From Mycoplasma sp. 1654_15 (GTDB lineage Bacteria; Bacillota_I; Bacilli_A; Mycoplasmatales; Metamycoplasmataceae), in the NCBI RefSeq assembly GCF_012516495.1, contig NZ_CP051214.1:248001-312000 (forward strand): 64,000 nucleotides of DNA, read 5' to 3'. Within the stretch, counting starts at the first letter, position 1. Every line of letters begins with the position of its first letter. Positions 44,060 through 54,893 of this stretch are shown piece after piece. Below the pieces are notes generated by a model. The model searched no databases. It had not been told where the DNA came from and saw only the letters and a program-made list of their open reading frames with translations. A program made the position numbers and the translations under genes.

Positions 44060-47000
44060 ATGTTGTTTAAAAGCAAAAAAAAGAAAAAAATATTAATTAC
44101 AGGAATATTACTAACAACAATTGCAAGTATTGTTGCTATTCCGGTGGCTATTAAATTCTCTCCTGCTTTAAGAAATCATAATTCTTGAATTCAAGTAGAA
44201 CCAGGCTTGAACAACGGAACAAACCCAGGAATTAACCACGGTGATGATGACTTTAATACTGTTGTAGAAGATCCAGTAGTTATTGATAGACTACCTTTAG
44301 ATAGACCAGAAGTGATTTTGTCTTCAGTAGATAATCATATTAAAACTAATAATTCTCAATTAGATTTTAATATCATTGACAGATCTCAATCTTTTAAAAG
44401 CCTAAAAGTAGAAATTTTTGAAGATGATAAATTAATTTTTACCCAAGAAGAAACTAAACAAAATAATGATTCCATTTCCTTAAAAGCACCAATTTTAAGT
44501 CCTAAGAAAAAATATAGAGTTGTTTATTTAGTAACATATTTTTCTGATGACAGAAGAAGTAAAACTAAATCATATACAAAAGTTGTTAATTTAAATTTTA
44601 AACCTGAAGAAGAAAAACAACCTCCTACTGATACTCAAGAACAACCACCTCAAAAAATAAATATTGAAACAGTAGAAGAAACAATAACACCATTTGCAGT
44701 TTCAGATAAAAAAGCTTTAAAAATTAATAAAGAAAATATAAACAAATATACTTTATTTAGAGTTGATGAGGACGATCATTTAATTCCAATTAATTTCTTG
44801 AATGAAAGACCAAGAGATATTACAAATTATTTCGTTAAAGTATATTATGATAACCAAAATGCTTCATTTTTAAAGGTAAATCGTATTTTTTCACAGAATA
44901 ATTCTTATTTTGCTTCTGTCGACAGTGTTAACGATCAATTAAAAGATAAAAATGGAAAACCACAGAATTTAATCTTCAAACTTAATGAAAAAAATAATAA
45001 TCAAAACATCGAAAATTCCATTCCTGTCTTTTCTTTTGCTGATTTAATTGATAAAGTTTCAAAAAATCCAGACGCTAATTTTATAGTAAAAAATGATTTA
45101 ACTGCTACAGATCCTGATTCAGACAAAGACAGAGCTTATATTTTAGAAGAATTTAAAGGTCATATTAATTTTAATAATAATACTATTATAGGGCTCAAAT
45201 TACCTTTATTTGACAAGATAAAAGATGCAACAATAGAAAATTTAAATGCAGTTGAAATTGGTATAAATTCAAATGCTAAAAATGTAGGTACTATAGTAAA
45301 TTCAGCTAAAGGAAGTGTTATTAGAAATGTTTATGCTGAAGGTACTATCGCAGGTTTTGATGGTATAGGAGGTATATTAGCTTTCGGTAAAGATACTAAA
45401 ATTTATTATTCTCATTTCGAAGGCTCTATTTTTGCAAAAGATTATATTAATTCAGAAAATATTAGTATTTATTTTGGTGGTTTAGTATCAGAACTATCAG
45501 GACCAGAATCTACAGTAGAAAATTCTTCAGCTAATGTAAAAATAACAACAATTGGTACAACAAATAATTCTTTAATTAGACAAGCTGGATTAGTAGGAAG
45601 ATTAATAGATGCTGCTCGTGTTACAAAATCCATGAGTTTTGGTAAATTGTTTCCAAGTAAGTGAAATGCTTATTCTGGAGGTTTAGTTGCTACTACTTGA
45701 CAGCGTGGAAAATTAGACCATTCAATTTCTTTAATAGATGCTACAAAATACTTTAGACTTCATGGTGATGATGACTATACAAACAACTGAGACATTAAAG
45801 AAATTTATGGTGTTAAAGAATATTCAAAAGGAAGAAAAGGTAGATACTATAAAGAAATTTCAGTAGCAGATTTAGCTTCAAAAATGAAGGGATTTGGAAT
45901 AGTTTTAAACCAAAATGTCAATGTAAATAACTATTTAAATAAAGAAGATAAAATAGCAAACAACTTAAAAAATCAAGATTTAATTATCAAATATAATCTT
46001 GAAAAATTACTTCCTTTTTACGATAGTGCATACATCAATTTTTTAGCAAAATCTGTAAATAAAGATTCTAATATTGCAAAAAAATTAATTAAATATGTCA
46101 TTAATTTTAAAGACGATAAACCTATTTACGACGATTCAGAAGCAAAAACACTTAATAAAATTAAAATTCTTTACCAAGATAAAAGTGTAGATTACAAAAC
46201 CATAGAATTTAAATCAGATTTTGAAAACATAGCAGAATATTATATAGATGATTTTAAAGCAAGTTATACGCCATACGCTCTTAATAAACAATACAAATTA
46301 AATCCTGCTAGACTAGAGTCATTAAAAAATTTATCATATAACAATATTTACTTGCAATACTATTTTAATATTACTGCTGATAAGTTTGAAAAGCTTTTTT
46401 ATGAAGATTCTTTTAATGAAATCAAGAACAAAATAGAAGGAATTTTAAACAAAATTCTTTTTAATGAATTCTCACAAATACCTGATTCTCAAGAGTTAAG
46501 AGACGCGATTTTTGAAAAAGTTTACAACAACAAAGAAAAACTGCTTTTTGCAATTTCTTACATAAATCGTTGATATGATTTTAATGTTGATGATTTAAAT
46601 GTAAAAGATGTTCTTTTTTATGCATTTAATTATTTTAGTGATAAAAAGATTTCCGTTTTAGACTGATTAATTTCAATAGCTAACTATCCAATAGGTTTAT
46701 TTACTGCCCAAAATAATCTAAGTTTCTTTGATTCTCTAATTTCTCCATATGTCGGAGGATTAGGTCTTTATGACTTTTTAGAATCTATTGTTAATTATGG
46801 AAAAACAAGCAAAGTAGATATGAATCAGTGATTGATTGAACATTCAAAAGTCAATATTCAAGAAGCGAAATTAACAGAACCTGATGCAATAAAACTACAA
46901 GAACAAGATCCTTACAGATACTCAACAAAATTATGATATAAAATGCAATTAAGAGGTCGTTTTTCTCATCTATTATTAATTTTGTTAACCATGAAACAAA

Positions 47001-48541
47001 CCAGAGCTTATTTAGTTACTTCAGTTTCAGGACTTACTTTCGGAATGTACGAAACATATGCTTGATTTGGTAACAAACCAGGAGATGTTCCACAAGAACA
47101 AATCGACAAAGATATAAAACGAATAGATGCTTTAGTAAAAGAACATACTGAGGCAGAAACACATTATTATAATTATTGATGAAGAGTTCTAAGTCCACAA
47201 AATAGACTAAGATTAGTTGAAAACATTTACACTTCAGATACATTATTTGTTTCTATTCCTGATCCAAATCATCCAGGAAGAGGTACTCGTCGTTATATTC
47301 AAGATCAAAGAGAAAATTATAAAAATGTTGTAGGTTATTACCAATTTCTAGGACCAGCCATTAACTGAAGAAACACAGCTCCTGGAACATCTGCAGTTAG
47401 TTGAGGAGATACCAATTATTTTACAGGAGCAGAACTTTTATATAATTGATCTCAAGGAATTTATACTCATGAAATGACACACAGTTTAGATGGTCGAGCA
47501 TATTTTAATGGTTTAGGAAGACGTGAAGGTCTTTACGGAGAAGTTTTTGCTTCAGGATTGCTAGAATCTGCTGTTTGAGTAGATACTCATGAAGGTATTG
47601 CACTTAATACAGTAAAAACAGATACTAGTCAAAAATCACAAGACAGAAGAATAATTAATTATTCGCCAGACATATTTAAAAATGCTACAGATCTTAGAAA
47701 TTATTTTAAACATGAGTTTGATTTAATTTATTTAATGGAGATTGCAGAAACAGAAATTTTTAGTGAAATGATGAAAGATCCTGCTAAGAAAGAAAAACTT
47801 AGAGATATCTTTATGACTGCAATTACAAATCCAAGTGGAGCCAACGTTTTTGAAGCCATAAGTAAAGAAAAATGAAGCCAAATGCATCTAGATTCTATTG
47901 ATGATTTTGTAGATAATGACATTATGCTTACATTAGTTTGAGAACCTGCAACTATTCGTCAAAATTGATATTATTTCTGATCTTTACCAGATTCATTATA
48001 TGGAACAGCAGATAATCCTCAAGGTTCTCCTGGAGATATAACTTTAAAAAGATTTTCATATGAACTATTAGGTGAATTTGGTTGAGATAATGGTTTTGTT
48101 CCTTATTTATCTAATCAGTACAAAAAATTTAGTCCCAACAAAAAACTAAGTGATAATTTAGTTTTTGAACATCTTTTTGAAAAAACAGCATATGAAGGTA
48201 AAACTGTAAAAGAATTTAAAAAATTAATGTACAAACAGAGAAGCAATAAGAAGGATTTACTAAAACCAGTTTCAATAATAATTCCTGATTATAATCCAAA
48301 AGGAAATAATGTTTTTCCTGGCAATAAATTTACTGTAAATAATTATCAAGAACTAAAAAATAATCTTAAAAAAGCTATAGAATATGATTTAGATCACAAT
48401 AGCATTGGTTATAAAAGAAGAAATAGAAATGCCGCAAATTCTAGTGTTTGAAAGAAATTTAAAAAAGCAATGATTAATGGTTATTTAAAATCAACAAATG
48501 ATTTTAAAACTTCCATTTTTAAAGAAAATGAAGAAAAATAA
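44060..48541 (+). CDS. ZmpC/M26-like zinc metallopeptidase, membrane-anchored
   Basis: 1,493 residues. An N-terminal basic stretch and one transmembrane helix (about 10-33) anchor the protein; there is no lipobox or LPXTG. After a Pro/Glu linker (about 190-215) come GLUG-like repeats of the M26 N-domain (about 410-545): VYAEGTIAGFDGIGGILA, FGGLVSELSG, RQAGLVGRLID, YSGGLVATTW. The catalytic motif is HEMTH at 1137-1141, with Glu 1161 about 20 residues downstream, as in streptococcal IgA1 and Zmp proteases. Many Trp are TGA-coded, so the gene is adapted to this genome. A likely cell-surface protease against host protein; the substrate is unknown. Confidence 0.87.
45876..45889 (+). repeat. CTTCAAAAATGAAG motif, copy 5
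   Basis: Exact copy inside the metallopeptidase gene, followed by GG. Confidence 0.85.
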
Positions 48542-48547
48542 AGCAAT

Positions 48548-48577
48548 AATAATGTGTTTAACGCACATTATTTTTTA
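48548..48577 (+). terminator. Terminator after the metallopeptidase gene
   Basis: AATAATGTG / CACATTATT (48548-48556 and 48564-48572) followed by a T-run, starting 7 nt after the stop. Confidence 0.85.
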
Positions 48578-48662
48578 TTTTTCTTTTCCTTTTTTATTTT
48601 TTCAATTTTTGTTTCTTCTTCCTTTATAATTCAAATAATCATTTTTTGAAACGAGGATTATT

Positions 48663-50378
48663 ATGAAAAATATAGAATTTAAAGGTATTGGAGCTTCTTC
48701 AGGAGTTGTGAAAGCCAAAGTTTACAAAATTGAAGAAGTTGATACCAAAATTGATGAAACTAAAATTGAAGATATAGAAAAAGAAATTTCTTTGTATAAG
48801 AAGGCTTTAGAAAAGTCAATTCAACAAATAGAATCTATTAAAGAAAGAGCAAAAAACAAGCTAAAACAAGAAGAATTAGACATTTTAGACGCTCACATTT
48901 TAATTGCCAACGATCCGATGATAAATGATGAAATTATTGAATTAATTTCTCAAAAAGAAAACGCTGTTTATGCTACTGATTTAGTTGCTAGAAAATACAT
49001 TGATTTGTTTTTAGATATGGAAGATGAGTATATGAGAGGTAGAGCTTTAGATATAAAGGATTTAACTACCAGAATTATCAAAAATTTATTAAACATTGAT
49101 TTATTAGATTTAAGCTTAATTTCTGAAGACGTAATTATTGTAGCTAATGATTTAACTCCATCTGATACAGCTCAATTAAACTCATTTGTTAAAGGATTTC
49201 TAACAAACATAGGATCTAGAACCTCGCATTCAGCAATTATGGCTAGAAGTTTAGAAATCCCTGCTATTTTAGCTTTAAAAGATATAACTGAAAAAGTACA
49301 AAACGGTGATATAGTAATTATCAACGGTGATACTGGTGTTGGAGTTATTAATCCTTCTGAAAATACAATTTTAGAGTACAACAAGCAATATGAAGAATAT
49401 ACTCAAATAAAAAAAGAATTAGAAACCTATAAAAATAAAGAGTCAATTTCTAAAGATGGTAAAAAAGTAGTAATTGCAGCCAACATCGGAAATGTAGAAG
49501 ATGTAGAAGCAGTTTTGAAAAATAATGCAGATGAAATAGGACTTTTTAGAAGCGAATTTTTATATATGGATGCTAGCAATTGACCAACAGAAGAAGAACA
49601 ATTTCAAGCATATAAAACAGTTTTAGAAAAAATGAATAATAAAAAAGTTGTTGTCAGAACTCTCGATATTGGAGGGGACAAAATTTTAAAATATTATAAT
49701 TTTGCAAAAGAACTAAATCCTTTTTTAGGTTATAGAGCTATTCGTTTGTCATTAGACAGAACAGATGTTTTTGAAACTCAATTAAGAGCTTTGATAAGAG
49801 CTTCTGAGTTTGGAAATCTTGCGATTATGTTTCCAATGATAGCAACAGTCGATGAGTTTTTAGAAGCAAAAAGAATTTTTGATAAAACTTTTTTAGAAGT
49901 AAAACAAGAATTTCCTAATGTTAAAGACGATATAAAAGTTGGAATTATGATTGAAATACCAGCAGCAGCTATGATTGCAGATAAGTTAGCAAAATACGTT
50001 GATTTTTTTTCAATAGGAACTAATGATTTAATTCAATATTCTATGGCAGCAGATAGAATGAATGAAAAAGTAACACATCTTTATCAACCTTTAAATCCTT
50101 CAATTTTGAAGCTAATTAAGCTAACAATTGATGGTGCTCACAAACATAATAAGTGAGTTGGAATGTGTGGAGAAATGGCTGGTGATATTTATGCAATTCC
50201 AATTTTATTAGGTATGGGATTAGATGAATTTTCAATGTCAGCAAGTAGTATTTTGAAAGTAAAACAACTAATTTCAAATACAAGCTACAACAAATATAAA
50301 CATCTTTGAGAACATGTAAAAGAAGCAGATAGACAATCTGAAGTTGAAAAAATTTTAAAAATACATCATACAAAATAA
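48663..50378 (+). CDS. ptsI: PTS enzyme I (phosphoenolpyruvate-protein phosphotransferase)
   Basis: 571 residues, standard length. N-terminal [14 protein letters not shown], the active-site His in [14 protein letters not shown], the linker [13 protein letters not shown], and in the PEP-binding barrel [37 protein letters not shown] and the Cys in [11 protein letters not shown]. It takes phosphate from PEP and passes it to HPr for sugar import. TGA-Trp at two places. Own transcript: a GAGGA ribosome site and flanking terminators. Confidence 0.97.
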
Positions 50379-50379
50379 A

Positions 50380-50412
50380 GAAAAGGCAGTTAAAAAACTG
50401 CTTTTTTCTTTC
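50380..50412 (+). terminator. Terminator after ptsI
   Basis: GCAGTT/AACTGC stem (50386-50391 and 50396-50401) over AAAA, with a T-rich tail CTTTTTTCTTT. Confidence 0.82.
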
Positions 50413-50461
50413 GACTTTTTAAAATTTGTTAAAATTATAGTATTACAGCAAAGGACCAATT

Positions 50462-51649
50462 ATGACAAACGATAAGTTAATTAATAAAATAAAAAACGAA
50501 ATGCAAACTTGATTAGAAGATACTAGACATTGATTTCATCAACATCCAGAGCTTTCCAAACAAGAATTTAAAACCGCTGATAAAATTGAAGAATTACTAA
50601 GATCTTTTGGTTTTGAAATTGATAGAAGCTTGTCTAAAACTTCAATAATTGCTACATTAAAAAATGGAGAAGGACATACTTTAGGAATCAGAGCAGATAT
50701 AGATGGATTGCCTATGCAAGAAGAAACAGGACTTGCTTTTGCTTCAAAAAATGAAGGAATTATGCACGCTTGTGGTCACGATGGACACATTACAATGGCG
50801 CTAGGTGCAGCAAAATATTTAGCTAAATACAAACCTTTTAAAGGAACAATTATTATGATTTTCCAGTGCGCAGAAGAAATAGGTTTTGGTGCACAGGAAC
50901 TAGTTGATAATGGGTTATTTAAAAAGTATAAATTTGACTATATTATAGGACTTCATGGAATGTGCCATAGCCCAGCAATTGGAACAGCACAAGAAGGAAC
51001 ACTATCTTTTTATCCAAATCAAGATGCTATGATGGCTTCAATGAATTCTTTCGAAATCAAGCTAACAGGTAGAGGTGTTCATGGTTCTGCTCCTGAATGA
51101 TCCATAGATCCAATTCCTGGTGCACTTGAATTAATTAATAGCATTTATTCTATAAAAACAAGGATGATTCCTTCAGATAAACGTTCTGTAATTTCAGTTT
51201 GCCACATAAGTACAGGTTCTGGAACTTCTCCAAATATTATTCCGGATTGAGCACTTATTAAAGGAACATTCAGAACTGTAGATGATCAAAGTACAAAAAT
51301 GTACAAAAAGGCAATAGATAAATTTGCGAAATTCACAGCTAAAAAATACAATTTACAATTAGATATAAATCAATGAGGTTCACCAGCCGTAATTAATCAT
51401 CAGAAACTAAATATTCAAATTAAGTCGTTAACTGAAAAAGAATTGGGAAAAGATTTTGTTTCTTGAAGCCAACAAGTTATGGGAGGAGAAGACTTTTCTT
51501 GCTATCGTGAAGGAGCAAAAACAGTATTTGCTTTTATCTCGACAGGTGAAAATGCACCTTTACATAATTCAAAGTATAACTTTAGCGATAAAACATTAGC
51601 TTATGGTGTAGCTTATTTTGTAAATGTGGCTAAATATTTATTAAAATAA
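50462..51649 (+). CDS. M20-family amidohydrolase/peptidase
   Basis: 395 residues, M20D (hippurate hydrolase/IAA-amino acid hydrolase-like). Key motifs are WFHQHPELSKQEFKT, GIRADIDGLPMQEETG, MHACGHDGHITMALGAAKYL (metal Cys/His) and QCAEEIGFGAQELVDNG (catalytic Glu-Glu). IIGLHGMCHSPAIG and MGGEDFSCY follow. It hydrolyses N-acyl amino acids or small peptides and so could supply amino acids. Preceded by a short intergenic region with AAAGGA at the ATG. Confidence 0.92.
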
Positions 51650-51657
51650 AAAAATAT

Positions 51658-51685
51658 TTGACAAAAATTATTTTTATGTTAAAAT
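51658..51685 (+). promoter_or_regulatory. Promoter of the tRNA-Tyr/tRNA-Gln pair
   Basis: -35 TTGACA (51658-51663), 16-bp spacer and -10 TAAAAT (51680-51685), 43 nt before the tRNA. A consensus -35 is unusual in this window. Confidence 0.75.
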
Positions 51686-51727
51686 TAATATTGCTTCAGA
51701 AATAAAAACTATTTTTAAGCAATATCC

Positions 51728-51811
51728 GGGGGGTTTGCAGAGCGGCCAAATGCGGGTGGCTGTAACCCACTTTCTTCGGATTCGGGGGTTCGAATCCCTC
51801 ACCCCCCACCA
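51728..51811 (+). tRNA. tRNA-Tyr (anticodon GTA)
   Basis: 84 nt with encoded CCA. Acceptor GGGGGGT pairs with ACCCCCC; anticodon loop CTGTAAC gives GTA; T-loop TTCGAAT. The extra length matches the long variable arm of bacterial tRNA-Tyr. Confidence 0.95.
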
Positions 51812-51814
51812 TTT

Positions 51815-51889
51815 TGCCCCATAGCCAAGCGGTAAGGCAACGGTTTTTGGTACCGTCATGCGTTAGTTCGAATCTAACTGGGGCAGCCA
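51815..51889 (+). tRNA. tRNA-Gln (anticodon TTG)
   Basis: 75 nt with encoded CCA. Acceptor TGCCCCA/TGGGGCA; anticodon loop TTTTGGT gives TTG; T-loop TTCGAAT. It lies 3 nt after tRNA-Tyr on the same transcript. Confidence 0.95.
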
Positions 51890-52928
51890 TATGAAATTTC
51901 ACTGCAGTTAACTTTTATTAAAAATAATTTTTATAAGAGTTGACTGATTTTTTTTGTAAAAAAGATTTTATTACTGTCTTTTTTCAAAATTATTTATAAA
52001 TTAACATTAAACAAACTATTTTTTTGCATGGTTTATTAAATCCTAAATTTATATATGTAATCAAAATTACTTCTAAATATAAAAAAGTAAAAGATAAAAT
52101 AAAAATAGTATTTATTGCGCATTATATTATTAAATTATTTTATTTTTTATGAATATTGTGTTTATTAAGTAATAAGAAAAATAATTTTTCTCTAATATCA
52201 ACTGAACTAATATAGGTTAGCTAAATATATTAATTTTTGTTGATTTTCCAATATTAGAGTTCCTTTGTTAAAAAGTAAATTATATAGTTTCATTAAGTTA
52301 AATTTATAGACAAAAAAATTAAAATATAATCAGGTTAAAATAGTAAAACTTCGAAATTTTTATGGCTTAAAACATTATTGCTATTTTTTGTAACTAAGTA
52401 CGTACTTTAAAATTAAAGTTAAATTGCAGAAATTTTATAAATAAATTTACAAAGAGCAAATTCCTTTTTATATTTTAATTTTTATTTACATAGAATTTTA
52501 ATTTATTCATATACATTAACTCCCTTTCATATATATTTGTATTAATCAAGATCAAAAGTTTTCCAAGAACTAAATCAACCTAACCCTTTCATTTTCAAAT
52601 CTTATATCATTTTCAGAGTTGTTATTTTTATTAAAACTTAAAAGTGTTTACATTGTTTTATTAACAGTCCTTTTTGATATTAATTTTTAACCCTATTTCT
52701 TAGCATTTGGCATTCCTTTCTATATTTTAAATATTTAAGTTTGGACAAAAGATCTAAAAAAGAATTTTCTTACTTTATTAAATTTTTTATTTGGAACTTT
52801 ATAAATCATTATTTGTTTCCTTTCTATCTTTATATTTTAATAAATTTCCATTTATGTAAATTGCCTTTCGTTTGCATAAATTTATTGAATAATTATTCAG
52901 AATAATAATAAAATCATTTAAATGAAAA
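51890..52928. other. Gene-poor AT-rich region
   Basis: About 1 kb between the tRNAs and proS without a credible long reading frame on either strand. On the minus strand several very short frames follow ribosome-site-like sequences (for example near 52815 and 52510), which could be decayed coding sequence. The clearest feature is the nested inverted repeat at 52190-52259. I see no RNase P, tmRNA or SRP RNA signature. Confidence 0.6.
52190..52259. repeat. Nested imperfect inverted repeat (possible structured RNA)
   Basis: Three nested paired segments: CTCTAATAT/ATATTAGAG (52190-52198 and 52251-52259), CAAC/GTTG (52199-52202 and 52239-52242), and TAATATA/TATATTA (52208-52214 and 52226-52232). 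This makes a 70-nt hairpin with internal loops. Confidence 0.6.
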
Positions 52929-52929
52929 C

Positions 52930-52970
52930 AAAAAGTAAAACTCTCTTAATTTTGAGTTTTACTTTTTTTT
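52930..52970. terminator. Strong hairpin upstream of proS
   Basis: AAAAAGTAAAACTC / GAGTTTTACTTTTT (52930-52943 and 52954-52967), 10-nt loop, then more T. No annotated plus-strand gene precedes it apart from the tRNAs 1 kb away. A -10 box for proS (TATAAT, 52972-52977) directly follows. Confidence 0.82.
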
Positions 52971-53014
52971 ATATAATATAAATACTAATTTTTTAAAAAG
53001 AGGAAAGGAATAAA

Positions 53015-54457
53015 ATGAAAAAATTAGAAAAAATAACTCCTTGAAATGAAGATTTTGCAAAGTGATATGTAGATGTAATTAAACAAGCTGAATTTATGGA
53101 ATATGGACCAATCAAAGGAACTATATATTTTAAACCCAATTCTTTTGCTCTTTGAGAAAAAATTCAAGAAAATTTAAATAAATATTTTAAACAACATAAT
53201 GTAAAAAATGTTTATTTCCCACTATTAATTCCACAAAGTTTTATAAACAAAGAAAAAGAACACGTTAAAGGTTTTGCGCCAGAATTATTAACCATTACTC
53301 ACGCTGGTGAAAAGAAATTAGCAGAAGAACTTTATGTTCGTCCTACATCTGAAGTTCTCTTTGCAGATTGCTTTAAAAAAGAATTAGCTAATAATAATCA
53401 ATTACCTTTAATTTATAACCAGTGGACTTCAGTTTTAAGATGAGAAAAAAACACAAATCCATTTTTAAGAACTACTGAATTTTTATGGCAAGAAGGACAC
53501 ACAGTTCACACCAATGCTGAAGAAGCTCAAAAATTAGCTAGAACTATGATTGAAGTTTATAAAGACTTTATAGAAAATTATCTAGCAATCCCAGTTATAG
53601 TTGGAAACAAAACAGAAAGAGAACGTTTTGCAGGAGCTGTAGAAACTTATACCGTTGAAGCTATGATGAAAGACGGAAAGGCTTTACAAAGTGGAACTTC
53701 ACATTATTTAGGTCAAAATTTTTCCAAAAGCTTTGACATTATTTTTAAAAACACTAATAATGAGTTTGAAAATCCATATCAAACTTCTTGAGGAGTTTCT
53801 ACAAGATTAATTGGTGGATTGATAATGACACACGGAGATGATAGAGGTGTAATTATTCCACCTAAAATTGCTCCAGTTCAAATCGACATTTTAGTGCTTT
53901 TTTCAAACAAAAATCCTATAGTTTCAAAGACAGCTCAACAAATTTTTGAGAAATTAAGAACAAAATTTACACCAAGAATTGATGCCTCAGATAATCAACC
54001 AGGTTATAAAGCATCTAGATCTGAAGTTTTAGGAACTCCATTGAGAATAGAAGTAGGTCCAAGAGATTTAGAAAAAAATCAAGTAACTTTAGTTAGACGT
54101 GATACTTTAGAAAAATATCAAGTAGATGTTGAAAAAGTGTTTGAAAAAGTAGAATTTTTGCTCGATGATATACAAAATAATTTATATAATCAAGCAAAAA
54201 CAAGGTTAGTTAATAATCTTGACACCGCTTTAAATTATGAAGAATTTAAAAGCAAAATAGCACAAAATAAATTTGTTATTATTCCTTTTGAAGCAAATGA
54301 AGAAATCGAAGAACAAATACAAGCAGAAACAGGAGCTACAACACGTTGTATACCTATTAATTTAGAAATAGTTAATGAACTAAAAAAGATTAACAATAAA
54401 TGTTTCTTTACTAACAAAACAACAAATAGATTTGTAATCTTCGCAAAAGCTTATTAA
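53015..54457 (+). CDS. proS: Prolyl-tRNA synthetase (ProS type 3)
   Basis: 480 residues. This short architecture lacks the editing insertion and matches the archaeal/eukaryote-type enzyme found in mycoplasmas. Class II motifs: motif 2 around [28 protein letters not shown], motif 3 in [24 protein letters not shown]-terminal anticodon-binding domain ([11 protein letters not shown]) and final zinc-like domain in reduced form follow. It charges tRNA-Pro. ATG follows GAAAGGA. Confidence 0.96.
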
Positions 54458-54510
54458 TATTTGTTTTTTAAATTATAATATTAGTATTAAAAAGAAAGGT
54501 ATTTTTAATT

Positions 54511-54816
54511 ATGTCAACAAAAATTAAAGAAACTACAAAATCTGGAATTTTCCCAGCAATAACAAACGATAAACAAGCACTAGTTGTATTTCACCAAAAA
54601 AATTGCGGAGCTTGCATTATGCTAGAACCTGTTTTAGAAAAACTAGTTGAAAAAAAAGATGTAGTAGTTTATAAAGTAGATATTCACAATGATATGGAAT
54701 ACACACGTGAAGTAGGTATTCAAGGAACACCAACTATTTTAGTTTACGAATTTGGAAAATTAGTAAATACATTAGTTGGATATAGAAGTTTAGATCAACT
54801 TTTAAAAGCTTTATAA
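54511..54816 (+). CDS. trxA: Thioredoxin
   Basis: 101 residues. The active site is NCGACIM instead of the canonical WCGPC: Pro is replaced by Ala and the preceding Trp by Asn. The cis-Pro loop GIQGTPTILVYEFGK is conserved. It reduces protein disulfides. AAAGAAAGG precedes the ATG. No thioredoxin reductase is in the window. Confidence 0.93.
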   Translation: MSTKIKETTKSGIFPAITNDKQALVVFHQKNCGACIMLEPVLEKLVEKKDVVVYKVDIHNDMEYTREVGIQGTPTILVYEFGKLVNTLVGYRSLDQLLKAL

Positions 54817-54837
54817 AATTTTAAGCATTAATACAAA

Positions 54838-54891
54838 AAAACACTTGAAATGAGGTGGCACCCTTTTCTTCAAAAAATTTTTGAGTGTTTT
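54838..54891 (+). terminator. Terminator-like stem after trxA, spanning the IS left end
   Basis: AAAACACTTGAAA (54838-54850) pairs with the complementary TTTTTGAGTGTTTT stretch ending at 54891, with two G-U pairs, over a loop that contains the IS left inverted repeat. One arm is in the flank and the other inside the element. Confidence 0.5.
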
Positions 54892-54893
54892 AA

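Noticed and set aside
54851-54876. T-box-like sequence GAGGTGGCACC after trxA
   Set aside because: It resembles the T-box core, but there is no stem I or downstream plus-strand gene, and it aligns with the terminal inverted repeat at the other end of the IS.
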